DNA of 64,000 nucleotides from Halichoerus grypus (Eukaryota; Chordata; Mammalia; Carnivora; Phocidae), in contig NC_135720.1 of the NCBI RefSeq assembly GCF_964656455.1, forward strand, positions 105,412,696 to 105,476,695. Direction: 5' to 3'. Shown piece after piece: positions 47,801 through 58,000 of this stretch (the first letter of the stretch is position 1; the number at the start of each line of letters is the position of its first letter). A program made the position numbers and the translations under genes. The notes under the pieces are model-generated. The model was not told the DNA's origin. It searched no databases and saw nothing but the letters and a program-made list of their open reading frames with translations.

Positions 47801-48144
47801 GACCCTGGCCACACACGCTTGCGGCAGCAAGAGCCCAGCCCATCTGTTTACGGCACACTCAGCCATTGCTCCCAGGAAAAGCCCCTGCTCCTCGAGAAGG
47901 GAAACTGGTGAAAGGCTTTGGCCCGAGGAGACATGACCCATTGTCCCAGCTCCAGCATGCGCCCCCCAGCCCTCACAGCCACCTCCCTACCCTCCACAGG
48001 TACCTGACGCGCTGGTCTCCACGCTCTGTCAAGCCCATCTATAATAAAGGCCACCGCTGGAACAAAGTGCGCATGGCCGTGGGGTCACCCCTCCTGAAAG
48101 ACAACGTCTCCTACTCAAGAAAGCCTCTGATGCTGTATCACTGA
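32784..48144 (+). CDS. MRPS18A: MRPS18A, mitochondrial ribosomal protein S18A (mL66), six-exon gene
   Basis: The joined exons 32784-32895, 39674-39705, 42101-42208, 44593-44716, 44958-45027 and 48000-48144 give 196 codons plus TGA, the same length as the human protein. All five introns are GT-AG and every split codon closes. The product belongs to the bacterial S18 family; mammals have three paralogues, and this one is assigned to the large (39S) mitoribosomal subunit as mL66 in structural work. Residues 1 to about 34 look like a mitochondrial targeting peptide: basic and leucine-rich ([10 protein letters not shown]), no acidic residue, ending ARGF before RE. A CPIC motif at about residue 71, together with later cysteines (GLC, EEC), fits the family's metal-binding cysteines. 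The C-terminus is basic and ends LYH like the human protein. It is an intact single-copy-type gene, convergent with RSPH9. Identity is from recognised protein similarity; the mL66 role is established knowledge. Confidence 0.96.
35004..35222 (+). repeat. MER5A hAT-Charlie DNA transposon
   Basis: Terminal CAGTGGTTCTCAGTTGGGG and TATTGAGAAAGCCTG ends, internal GAACATCTGGCAATGTCTAG, TTTTTGGTTGTCACAACTGG and GGCCAGGGATGCTGCTCAAC. Confidence 0.88.
35300..35515 (-). repeat. MIR SINE, inverted
   Basis: AAGCACTGTGCTAGGTTTTC, CCCGGATCACCCAGCTAGTA and GGAAGTAGAACCAGCACTC are reverse MIR. Confidence 0.75.
38227..38431 (-). repeat. Carnivore SINE, inverted
   Basis: TTAAAGATTTGTTTATTTAT through GAGCCACCCAGGCGCCC. 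The target copies are GAATCTTAGGCTCTTTC (about 38209-38225) and GAACCTTAGGCTCTTTC (about 38454-38470). Confidence 0.93.
38430..38447 (+). repeat. C18 homopolymer at the head of an inverted SINE
   Basis: The SINE head is GGGG on its own strand and is here expanded to 18 consecutive C on the plus strand, followed by GCCCCGG. Confidence 0.9.
39674..39705 (+). CDS. MRPS18A: MRPS18A coding exon 2 (32 nt micro-scale exon)
   Basis: Only 32 nt long, this exon encodes [11 protein letters not shown] when joined to the last base of exon 1. The acceptor is CTCTGTAG and the donor is ACA|GTAAGT, a near-perfect consensus. The strong donor probably compensates for the very small exon size. Skipping it would shift the reading frame. 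Confidence 0.94.
40750..40905 (+). repeat. MIR SINE
   Basis: TCACTTTCTTCATCTATAAC, AAATGAGGTGATATGTTTGA and GGGGAGTCAATAAATGTTAG. Confidence 0.7.
41448..41613 (-). repeat. MER5-type DNA transposon, inverted
   Basis: Plus-strand GACAGTCAGAAATGTCTCC, ACATTGTCCAGTGTCCGCC and the end GGTTGGGAACCGCTG are the reverse complement of the MER5A layout. Confidence 0.75.
42101..42208 (+). CDS. MRPS18A: MRPS18A coding exon 3, CPIC motif
   Basis: This exon is 36 codons in phase 0 at both ends. It runs from [12 protein letters not shown] through [16 protein letters not shown]. It contains the CxxC pair of the S18-family core and the basic RWNLKHKY segment. The acceptor is TTCCTCCTAG and the donor is GAG|GTGAGC. 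Confidence 0.95.
42262..42456. repeat. hAT-Charlie-type non-autonomous element (MER3/MER20 group)
   Basis: GGGAGCTTTAAAATCCTCC and AAAGCTCCCCAGGTGATTC are the internal mirror segments; the right end GGGTTGAGAGTCACTAA is the terminal repeat. Confidence 0.6.
42735..42930 (-). repeat. MIR SINE, inverted
   Basis: TGTCAGGCACTGTGGTACGC, CCCTATGAAGTAGGTACTG and CAGATCACCCAGCTAATATC. Confidence 0.78.
44593..44716 (+). CDS. MRPS18A: MRPS18A coding exon 4, S18 core
   Basis: This exon encodes [20 protein letters not shown] and [20 protein letters not shown]. This is the conserved S18-domain core (LLSQFxxPxGxxLPRxITGLC) that defines the family. The acceptor is TTCCCCTAG and the donor is GCAG|GTAGAA. 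Confidence 0.96.
44958..45027 (+). CDS. MRPS18A: MRPS18A coding exon 5
   Basis: This exon encodes [20 protein letters not shown] then QLN and two bases of an Arg codon. It is separated from exon 4 by the shortest intron of the gene (241 bp). The acceptor is TCTACTCAG and the donor is CG|GTAAGC. Confidence 0.95.
45028..47999 (+). other. MRPS18A: MRPS18A intron 5 (3.0 kb)
   Basis: GTAAGC to CCTCCACAG. It is GC-rich and repeat-poor. A 281-codon minus-strand frame at 45516-46361 is open by composition only. No known repeat is recognised. Confidence 0.85.
48000..48144 (+). CDS. MRPS18A: MRPS18A terminal coding exon 6
   Basis: This exon completes Arg and encodes [20 protein letters not shown] through SRKPLMLYH, then TGA at 48142-48144. 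The acceptor is CCTCCACAG. The strongly basic tail fits rRNA contact. The 3' UTR extends to the right; no canonical AATAAA lies before the RSPH9 terminal exon on this strand, so the cleavage site is not resolved. Confidence 0.95.
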
Positions 48145-48840
48145 CTGGGAGCAGGGCTCCCTGAGAACGTGACCAGAGCGCCCACACTCCAGCCCCATCC
48201 CGCCATGGCGGCCCAGCTCCTCCGGCAGGTGCAAGAGGCAGTGGGACTGACTTCAGTGCCCCCAGCCCGCCTGGCAACAGCACCGGGAAGATGGTTGGGT
48301 CCCTGAGCAGCAGCGGTGGTCTCATGACCACCGTGGGCCATGTTCAGTGCGGGGGAACAGGAGTTCTCCCCAAAGGAATGTCATAAACCAGGCTCATGGA
48401 CTCTTGCCACTGGGTGTGTGCTTGCTGCCTGGGAAGTGCAGGGGGCTTGAGCCCATTTCTAGCCAGTTCTTGAGCACTGAGTCACTCATCTCTTGTGATA
48501 GGCCACATGAATGCCACCAGAGGAAGTTTCCGGGCCAAGTGGGTTCCCATGCCCTGTGTTGACAAGCCCTCAGCTCTTCAGCTTCCTCCGAGGACTCCTG
48601 GCTGTCCCCGCCTCCCCCAGCCCCTTCCACCCACCATCATCTCCCTCATGAGCACATTCCAGCCCTCCACCGCTTGCTCTAGAGCTGGGTCCCCTGGCAC
48701 AGCGGCCTGTCCTCAGAGCCTGGACACCAGACGGGGGCAGAGGTGTGGAGAAGCAGCGGGACAGAACAAACAGACCAAATTCACAGCCATTTATGAAAGT
48801 AACATTTAGACTCTAATACACTCCCCCCGGCCGGCCCCTG
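48145..48840. other. Shared 3' region between convergent MRPS18A and RSPH9
   Basis: These 696 bp separate the two stop codons and hold both 3' UTRs. I see no AATAAA or ATTAAA on the plus strand here; CATAAA occurs at about 48380. The first plus-strand ATTAAA is at 49186-49191, beyond RSPH9 exon 5. No interspersed repeat is recognised. Confidence 0.6.
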
Positions 48841-49001
48841 CTACAGCATAAAGGGGAGGTCTATGTTCTTCTCGCCGGTGCCCACGTAGATCGAGCCATA
48901 GCTCTTGGTGCGGGGAGCATGGAAGAAGGTGAGGCCTGGCCAGAGCAGGCTGCGCAGCACCACCAGGGCGTTGCCCCTCTCCATCTGGATGCTCCAGGAC
49001 C
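48841..49001 (-). CDS. RSPH9: RSPH9 terminal coding exon 5
   Basis: This exon completes Gly and encodes SWSIQMERGNALVVLRSLLW through PGLTFFHAPRTKSYGSIYVG to TGEKNIDLPFML, then TAG (48841-48843). The acceptor is CCTCCCAG. It lies 6.65 kb from exon 4. A CATAAA polyadenylation-signal variant on this strand at 48790-48795 is about 46 nt past the stop; there is no AATAAA nearby. Confidence 0.95.
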
Positions 49002-52000
49002 CTGGGAGGAGGTGGGCAGGAGGGGAGGCCTGGGTGCTGGGGAGCCAGAGCTCTGCCCTCTGCAGAGGCCCCCCAGCCCCTTGGGCAGCCTGGCCCGGGT
49101 GCTACGGTTCCACTGGGAAAGGGAAGACAATTTAATTATCCAGCGCTTTACTCCTCCTGATTGCCTTTTAGCCGTTTCACTGCTCATTAAAACCACTTCC
49201 AGAGGGAGGGCAAAGGAAATGAAAAGAGGTGAAGCACACCCCGCTTCATTTTGTTCCTGTCAGCAAGGCTAGTTAAAGGTTGAATGGGGGAGGAAGCGGA
49301 GTCCACAGGCGGGGGAGATGGGGCCCGGCTAGGAGAGGCTCTCTCCAGGCTTCCCCACTCAATACGAGGGGCAGCCCGTCACCGGTGACCTGCAGTCCTG
49401 ACGCAGTTTGCCCTTCTTGCCCCTTTACTCTCTCATCCCCAGTCCCAGAAGCCTCTGCTCTGAGATGGATTAGACCTGACCAGGGGCGCACAGAAGTTGA
49501 GCTGTTTCAGGCCTCCCAGCCTCAATAGCCCGACCTGGCAGCCGGCAGACTGGGAGCCATGCTTGGCGGGAGGGGACTTGGGCTGCAGCTAATGAGCCTT
49601 TGTCCATGCTGGGTTCTGCCCTGGATTTTTGCTCCCCAGACAGGAGCAGCCCAGCCTCGGGCTGAGTTGTGCAGCCATGAGGACTTGGCGGGAAGGGCCT
49701 GATCCGGCTCCAGAACCAAGGGAGGGAGCCCCTGTGTGGGAGGAAGGAGCCTGGGAAAATCGCCTCTGGATGCAGATCTGGAGCTTCTATTCCCCTGCGC
49801 ACTGAGGCCTCTCCCCGGCCCAGCCGCAGCTCTGCTCCAGGCCCTGCCAGAAAGGCAAAGGCTTTGAAGGTTTTGGTGTTGGAACAGCCAGTGATGCGCC
49901 GAGGCCTTCATCCGCTGCCAGCTCAGCCCGGCTGCTTGGCTCCCACCACCCAGCTTCCCACAGGCCTCCTCCCGCCATGGCCCACCCTAGTCACTCCACA
50001 CCCAACAGCCTCACGGCTCCGTCCCCACCCATCAGGGGCCACCCTGCATCTGAGAGACCTGACCCCCAGGCGCCCTGGGGCCCCATAGCAGCTCAGTCCT
50101 GCTCAGGGTGCCACCACCTGCCCGGGTCAAAGCCAGAGCTTTCCAGGTGCATGTAGGTCAGCCGGCACCAAGTGCCACCACCACCTGTTCAGGAGAAGGT
50201 GCAGTGGAAGGCACAGTGTGGCCTTCATCCCGCCCCCAGGCCCACACAGTGCCGGCCAGATGGCATCGAGAAAGAAGAGGGCCCCTGGGTTACCAGAGCT
50301 CTGGCTGGGACACTGGGAAGAGGGGGCCCTTTCCTGGCCAGAGAAGGGGGTAGTGTTTCCCCTGGCTCCTACAACTTTCCTCTCTGAGCACCTGAGGTCC
50401 TCCACCTCCCAGACCTGCCCTCAGAGTTCTAGAGGCCCTAGCCCGCTGCTTTCCCAGACGCTCGTTACAGAAGACAGATTGCCTGGGGGGAATGGGAGTG
50501 AGGGTGTGACAGAACAAAGTGTCCCCAGTGCATGGCATTCAGCTTTTGGCCAGAAGAACAGACCCCAGGAAGGTACGTTCCCAACCCCCCCCACCACCAT
50601 CCAGTCACTCCCACCAGTGCCCAGAGCATCATCTGGGGACAGTCCCTGCCCTCGGAGCCCACAGCCACACAGTTCTCTTGAACTGAAAGCAGGTCAGGCT
50701 CTGCCTCACTTCTCTCTGCCCACCCAGGAGGGCAGCTTGCAACCTGCCTGGGCCCAAATGCACTGAAAGAAATGAAACCCTGGAGGCCTCGCTCTCAAGT
50801 TCACAGTCACCAGCACCTTGGCACACCCTGGCGAGGGCTGACCTTCCCTCGCACAACCTTGGCCACCTCCTACCTCCTGCCTCCAGTAGATGAAGGGGCC
50901 CAGACTGAGCAGGGCACCCCCAGCCCCCACCGAGAGCAAGGGGGAGCTGGCAGGGAGGCCAGAGAAATGCAGTACCCCCACCGGGGCAAGGGGGCAGCGC
51001 CAAGCAGGCTGAAGGGTGCTGGCAGCGAATGGAAGTGGCATGTGAGGGGCCGGCCAGCCAGCAGCACTGCCTCCCTCCCTCCCTTGCATTCCTGTCACAC
51101 TCCTGTCCTCCTCTCCTTGTCCCTGGCTCAGCTGGTCGCCCAGGAAACACACACACGCGCACAGACTCTCAACGTGCCAGGAGTCACGTAGCGTCTACCT
51201 GGAGAGCCCAGCACTCGCTGTCACCTTCACCCACTTGTATTGCAATTGCTGGAAAGGCCGGGCCCGGCCACTGCCACCGCCTCCTCTCAGACTCCAGGGG
51301 AAGCAGCCTCCCGTGGCCTTGGTCTCTCCTAAGTCTCCCCAAAACTTCCCTCCTGCCCTCTGGCAGCCACTCTTCTCTAAGGAGCTGTGTTTTGAGGATG
51401 TGGTGGGGGGCAAGCAGGTAAATCAGGGATGGAGCCTCTTGTCAGGAAGCCCTCCTGGGTTGCGTGGGCCCCAGGGGTCTCACAGGGCTAGTGGAAGCCT
51501 CAGGCTAGCCTCAGGCAGGCATGCGCATCCTGATTACACTCGCGTGCCCTCCTGGAAGAAACGCAGCAAAGCTCTGAGATGGTGTTTGAGGGAGAGAGCG
51601 GGCCAGACTGGGGATCGGGGCTCTCCAGCCACAGCAGATGGTTTTACACTTTCTCTTCAGACCAGCCCCACACAACTGGTCACACACACAGAAATGGCCA
51701 TGGGTCACTTCTCTCAGAGTGGTCACTCCCCCCTCCCCCCACCAGGGCCACAAGTGATGGTCAAATCCCCTGACGGAAGAGTACCCTGCTCGATGGGCAA
51801 GGCCGGGCCTCCTGGTCCAGAAGGCTAAGCACCTGTCAGCCAGGCTTCCAAGGGGCTGGGTGGGAGGAGCCACCTGCACACACCCCCAAGAGAAAGCTGA
51901 TCTGCCACGGTGTTCCCCTCCTGTCTCCAGGGTTCTGACTCCCCCGTCGCCCGCCTCCTCCTCACCAGGCCGGCAGGCAGGCCCCATGCTGCCCTCTGCT

Positions 52001-55000
52001 GCCTGAACTGGGCATTGCTGCCTGGCTCCTGAATGCTGCAGCCCCGCAGCCCGGGGGCCGGCGGTTCCTGAGATCCGTGGGCTCCAGCCCCTGAGTGGAG
52101 TAAGGAGAGAGCCTCTGCCCTCCACCCCCCCACACACCCGGCTCTGCTTCCCAGGACACCAGTGACCTTGTTCGTGAGGCACCTTCTATTTCACATTTCC
52201 ACTTCCCATCCTGTTTCAGGTGATCTTCCCAAACCTCTGTGAGGCAAGGGCAGTGTCTGGTGGGTGAGGGCATCCTGCTGCCTGGCACGCAGTACCTGCT
52301 CAGTGGCTATCTGCTGAGGAGCACTGAACGGAGTGCTGCCTAGAAATCTGGCCCGACCTGGTGCTCCATCTGCCTCAGCTGACTGCAGACAGGCTCGGAG
52401 AACTCCTGGCTGGCCCTTCGTCCACCAGGATGATGGTTCTGCCCCCAAAGCTGCCCACTCCCACAAAACTCTGCAGACCCCAGGGCAAGGCAGGATGGCT
52501 CAGAAAGGCATTGGTGGAAGCAGGCAACATCCCTCCCCATCCTGTCTGCAACCATGGCTGGTCCAGGAACAAGCTGCTGAGCTGGCCTACCTCCATGCGC
52601 ACAGAGAACAGGAGTCCCCGGGGCAGGCCCAACCTAAACCATCCCTGCTAACAGGTGACCCAAAGTCCCCCTGAACAATTGCCTCCGTCCCAGAAAGGAA
52701 ACAATTATCCTACCCGGGCAGAAAACGACTGTCAAATTCCACTCCTCCAGCCAGTGCTGGTGTCCCAGGGAACCCTTCCCTGGGATTTTGGCCCTACTTC
52801 GCAGCCAGGCCCATTGAGGCTGCTGTCTGCCTTGCAGGCAGCCTCCCAGCAGCTCTTTCTGCTCCTTCACTGGCAGGTAAGGAAGGGAGTCCGGGAGCAA
52901 AATCTGAGTGTGCGCTCTTCCCTGGACCACCCACACTTCCACCACCACCCCCCAACACCACAGCCCCAACCAAGTCATCGTGAGGAAAAGCTGGGCCTGA
53001 CTGCCTGGAGGTTTTCTGATGGTGGCTCTGGGAGGCAGGGAGCTGGAGGCCCAGAAGCTGTGATGTTCCCCAAGGTGAGGCCAGGAGCATCCCCCCTCAG
53101 GCCCACACACACAGATGCCAGGAGCCCTCAGCCACGAAGTCTCCAGCACTGAAGGCAAAGCCACACGCCAGGGCAGACTGAACCATCAGTTGATCCTTCA
53201 GCCCTGAGGCCCGCCGTATGGGCAGGATGTCTAGGGCCTCAGGCCACTGCAGCTCACCTAGCTCCCAGGCCCAGGTTCTTACCTCCTGATGAATTCACTT
53301 GCCGACTAGACACATCAGGGTGGCCCCAGCATCCTTTAGGAAGATCCCCCAAAGTTCCATAGCTTACAACCCCAGCTGCAGGGAGAGACAGCTACCTCCT
53401 GTGTCCCCTTTATCCAAAATGAAAGGGCAGACAGGGTTGCTGGGGTTCCCTTAGGTAGACTTTGCTGGGTCCCCACACCCCATCTAGCTGGCTTTGGTCT
53501 TGGCTGCAAAGGCCCTAGCACACCCCTCCCTGCTCCCACCGCAGAGGATGAAGCTCCAAAGGGAAGGAGGCACTCTTGGGCCAGTCCCCTAGTCAGCCAG
53601 CACTGCGGAGGGAGTGCAGCATCCCTGGGCCCTGGAGCATCCGGCTGCAGGTGAGCCCTGGAGCAGGGCTTTCCAGCCATGCCCAGATTCAGGGGAGCAG
53701 GGCTACAGCCCCCAGATGAGCGGTGTGAAGAGGACTTTTCTCAGCCCGCCCCTCAGACCCTGGTGCTGTGTCCCACCACCACAGTGTTGCTGGCTTCCTG
53801 TATCCACCAGGGATGTGCAGGCCACTCTGGCTTCTGGCCAGGCTGGGAGCACAGAGTTGGGGGAGATAACGGGAGTCTGGAAAGCGTGTCTTGTGGGGGA
53901 GAAGTGCCCCAGCCCTACCAACCTTCTTTATCTCCCCTGCAGGTCCAGGAGGCCCGTGCTATGCTCAGGGAGGTTTGACTTGGGACCCCCATGTGGCAGA
54001 GGCCAGAGTGGCCATTCCTTGCTGGCAGCCCTTACCCCCTTGGGACCATTGCCCGGCCCCTGGGGCACTGCAGGAGCCATGAAATGGCCTCCAGATCCCT
54101 ACCTGGCCCCATTCCGTCCTTCTGTGCACCTTATTGTCACAGCTCCCACCGCCTTGCTGTAGGCCTCCTACCCCTTGGCTTCCTCGGTCCTCTTGGCCTG
54201 CCCTGACTCCCCTCTAAGGCCTTTTTGCCACTAAAAATAACACAAGTAATAATGACTAATTTTCATTTGAGTCCTTACTATGTGGTAGGCCCTGCTAGAA
54301 ACATCTTGTATATCCATTAACTCATTCCATTCTCAGAACAGCCCAATGAGGTGAAAAATACCATTATTCCCTTTTAGGAATGAGGGAATGGAGGCACAAG
54401 GAAAGTGGGGGGCCTGCCCTGGGATCACACAGCTCGCGAGTGGCAGATTTGGGATCCCAGCCGAGGCTGTCTGATGCCAGAGTCCCTGCCTCCGCCATCC
54501 CATCCCCTCCCCCTGGCTGGGAGTGCACATGCTCCCCAGAAGTGGTCCCCCTCATGGTGGGGGCAAAGATTGTCCTGCTGTCCCCACTGTCCACTGAAAA
54601 GGAAACACTCATCTACTTGACACCACAGTTCATGCCAGAGCCCTGGAGACTAAGGCTCACCGTGTCTGTCCTTGGGTTTTGCTGTCCGAGCCTGCTTCCT
54701 CACCTGTAAAACGGGGATGAAACAGTAGCCCCCCCCCCCCAGGGCGGCTGTGAGGGGGAACGTGAAATAAGGCGTGGAGGGGGCTGAGCACAGCGCCCTG
54801 TGCACAGCAAGCAGGGCCATCACTCTCAGGAGTCGCCATTCCTGTCATTATCCTCGTTAGCACTGCTGGCATCCATAGCAGGTCCCTGCAGTGCTCAGAA
54901 ACCCCAAACGTGGGGAGGGAACGAGGCAGGGTGCTGTGTCAGCACCCAGGGCCTCGGCCCCACTTGCCCAGAGCCTGGCACCTGTTCTGGCAGACAGCCT

Positions 55001-58000
55001 CCAAGCAAGAGCGTCTTCCCAGGACACACACTTCTCTACTGGCACAGCTCGGGGGAAGGAAATGGGGTCCCTGTGCCCCCACCCCCCAACTGCTGGGGGT
55101 GTGCCTGGGCCGGCTGGGCCCTGAAAGACCTCTGAGGCTGTACGTTTTAAGATTAAGACCTACCACGCACATAGCGGGAAGCAAATGTACAGAACTCATT
55201 TCCTTAGCAGGTGGTTTGCCCTTCAGTCGCTCAGCACCCACTCACCGAGCACCGGCTACGTGCCAAGCACTGGATCTATCCCCAAAACTGACAGTTAGGA
55301 TAGACGTGTGGCTAGTATTTTCAGGGATGTTTTCAGCGATGTTTGGGAGAGGATCCCCAGCCTGCCTCCTTCAAGACTGGTATGGAAATCAAGAGAGGCA
55401 CTGAGAGACCTCCTGTGTGTGGCATCACATGGAAGACAGTGCCTCCTTTTGTCTGAAGACATGTACCAACTGTTTATTATGAGCCGAGCCCTGGATTGGG
55501 CCCTGGGGAAGCCCCCACCCTCAGGGAACCCCAGTGAACCACCAGTTCCCACTCGGGCCCTTGGTTCCAATCTCAGAGGAGAATGGCAGGTGGCATGACC
55601 CACTGCTCTGACCTGGAGGCAGATCCAATGTCGTCCAAGTCATAGGCTATTACCTTTGGGGATGTCATGCTCTAAGGAGTCCATGAAGTCCAGGGAGGGG
55701 TCCAGGTCAGCCTTCTCAAGCAAGGTCTTGTTCTTCAGCTCAACAGGCTCCCTGAAGTGGAAGTAGGAACTAAGCTTCTTGGCTTCAGACAAGGACAGTC
55801 CTAAAAAGAGGTGGTAGGTAGGAAGGGATGGTCGTGCCCAAACCCCACAGTCTCCCTTTCTCCATGCATGAGGACCACATGGAGAGGGCTGCAAAGGACT
55901 CAGTCAGATACTGACAGAACTAAAGGGAGAAAAAGGAGTTGTGTTTTGTCAGCCCAGCCTTGCTCCAGACCCTGCGATGAGAAGACACCAAAGAGGAAGA
56001 AGGTGGGAAAGGCAGGGAGCCCAGAAGGCAAAGCCCTGGGACCCAGATGGCCAAATGCTCTCCTACCCTCAGACAGAAAAGAGTCAGGGTCCAGTGACTG
56101 GGCAGCCCATGCCAACCCACCAATGCCAGGCCATGGAGCACATCCTCCCAAGTGATATGGCCACAGCTGGTCTTTCTCTGAGGAAGTGGGACAGGTTCCC
56201 CAGGACTCCCAGAAATGTGTCTGACTATGCTTGGGAAGAGATGCCCTCCTGCCCTTGAGAGGGGCCCTGGAGACTTCACCTTCAAAGGTCCGATTGACGT
56301 GGATAGGTCCAAAAGGGGTCTTAAAAAGGGCTCCTCGGGGGATGACTGCCACAGCCTTGTCAATCTGGTCAATGACAGACACCAAGCGGGTCTCTTCCTT
56401 GATCTGGACCTGAGGAGACAGGAGACAAGCCAACCTGCCAGAGTGCTGTGCCCACTCACCCCTGGTGCAAGGGCCCTCTGCATGACCACCTGACCTGGAT
56501 CACCACCACGTAGATGCCAAATCCATGGAAAATCATGTTGGGCAAGCCCTCGCCTTTCCTCCTCTCAAGATTCCCTCTCTCACTCCCTCCCTTCCTTCTC
56601 TTCCTTCATTCCTCTCTCTTTTAAATTGGTAATACATACTGATGGTGCAATATTTAAAACTACAAAAAAAAAAAAAAATAACAGTCTCTCTCACCCCATC
56701 CCTGACCCTCCAACTGCCCTCACTGGAGGCAACCACTGTTAATGGTTTTTTATGTACTCTTCCAGAAACATACCATCCTATCATCATATGTAAATGTTGC
56801 TTATTTTGCCTTTTTAAAATATAAACGCAATCCTGATCACTGTTGAATATTTAGGTAATATAGAAATAGTTTATAATATACTCCACAAAGAATTAAAACC
56901 ATTCATCATCCACCTCCTAAAGATAATCACTAATAACATATTGGCATACTTCCTTCTATTCTCTTTTCTGTGCATATATTTAAAACAAGAGTCTCAGTTC
57001 ATATAGTTTCAGATCCTATGCTTTGACTTAACATCTCTCAAGCACCACCCCATATTATAACATTTTCATGCGGATGAAATTGGTTACAATCAATATCAAG
57101 GGCAACCCTGAATAAAAGGACTTCGCAGCAATGTCTGGAGAAAAGCAGCACTTGACAGGGAAAACGTGTCACCAGGGGCCCTGAGAGTCACTCCGCCACC
57201 TATTTCCCAGGAGCTGCCAACTGGAATTTTTACACATTAGATGGAAACGAATGCTTTACACATGCCTAGCCCAGGGCCTTCACATAGGTTGCTTCATTTA
57301 ACCTGTACGAGATTACAAAGTAGATATAATTATCCCACTGTTTGAGAAAATACACCTCAGGGAGGTCAAGTTTGTCAGGTGGGGTGGGGGAGAGGGGTGG
57401 GGACGGAAGTTGAGGCATCATAGGCCTCGACTGAGACTTTTGGCCTCACCCAGGTTCAAGGGCGCAGGCTGTGTTTTGAACTCCAGGTTTGTCTAATTTC
57501 AAAATTTGCACTCCGTATTTTTTGACCCAGCAGTTCCATTTCTAGGAACTGAAACTTCAGAGAGCATACACACGTTGGAAGTGTGTATGAGCTACAACTC
57601 GGAGACGTCGTGCATTTCCACGACGAAGACACTGGTCCGACTGTGGGACGTTCACACACAGTAAAAACAATAGGGGAGGCTCTTTAGAGTACTGACATAG
57701 AAAGAGCTCCAAAACATATTAGGTGAGAAAAGCAAGATGCAGAACTCTGTGCGTAACATCTGCCATTTGTTTCGTCTTAAGATCAAAAGAGACTATGTAG
57801 ACGTCAGGTATTTGCTGAGGCTTGTATTTGCATCAAATATCTCTGGAAGTAGAGCTTCTGAAACTTTAATGTGTATTCGAATCCCCTGGGACTATGTTAA
57901 AAATTCCGATCCCGATACCAGCTGGAGAGTGTGCATTTCTAACTCCCAGGCCGTGGTGATGCTTCTGATCCAGACAGCACTTTGCGTAGCAAGACGTGGG

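Noticed and set aside
50218..51828. Several 130-200 codon frames in RSPH9 intron 4
   Set aside because: They overlap one another on both strands, with no codon-usage, homology or splice evidence; expected in GC-rich introns.
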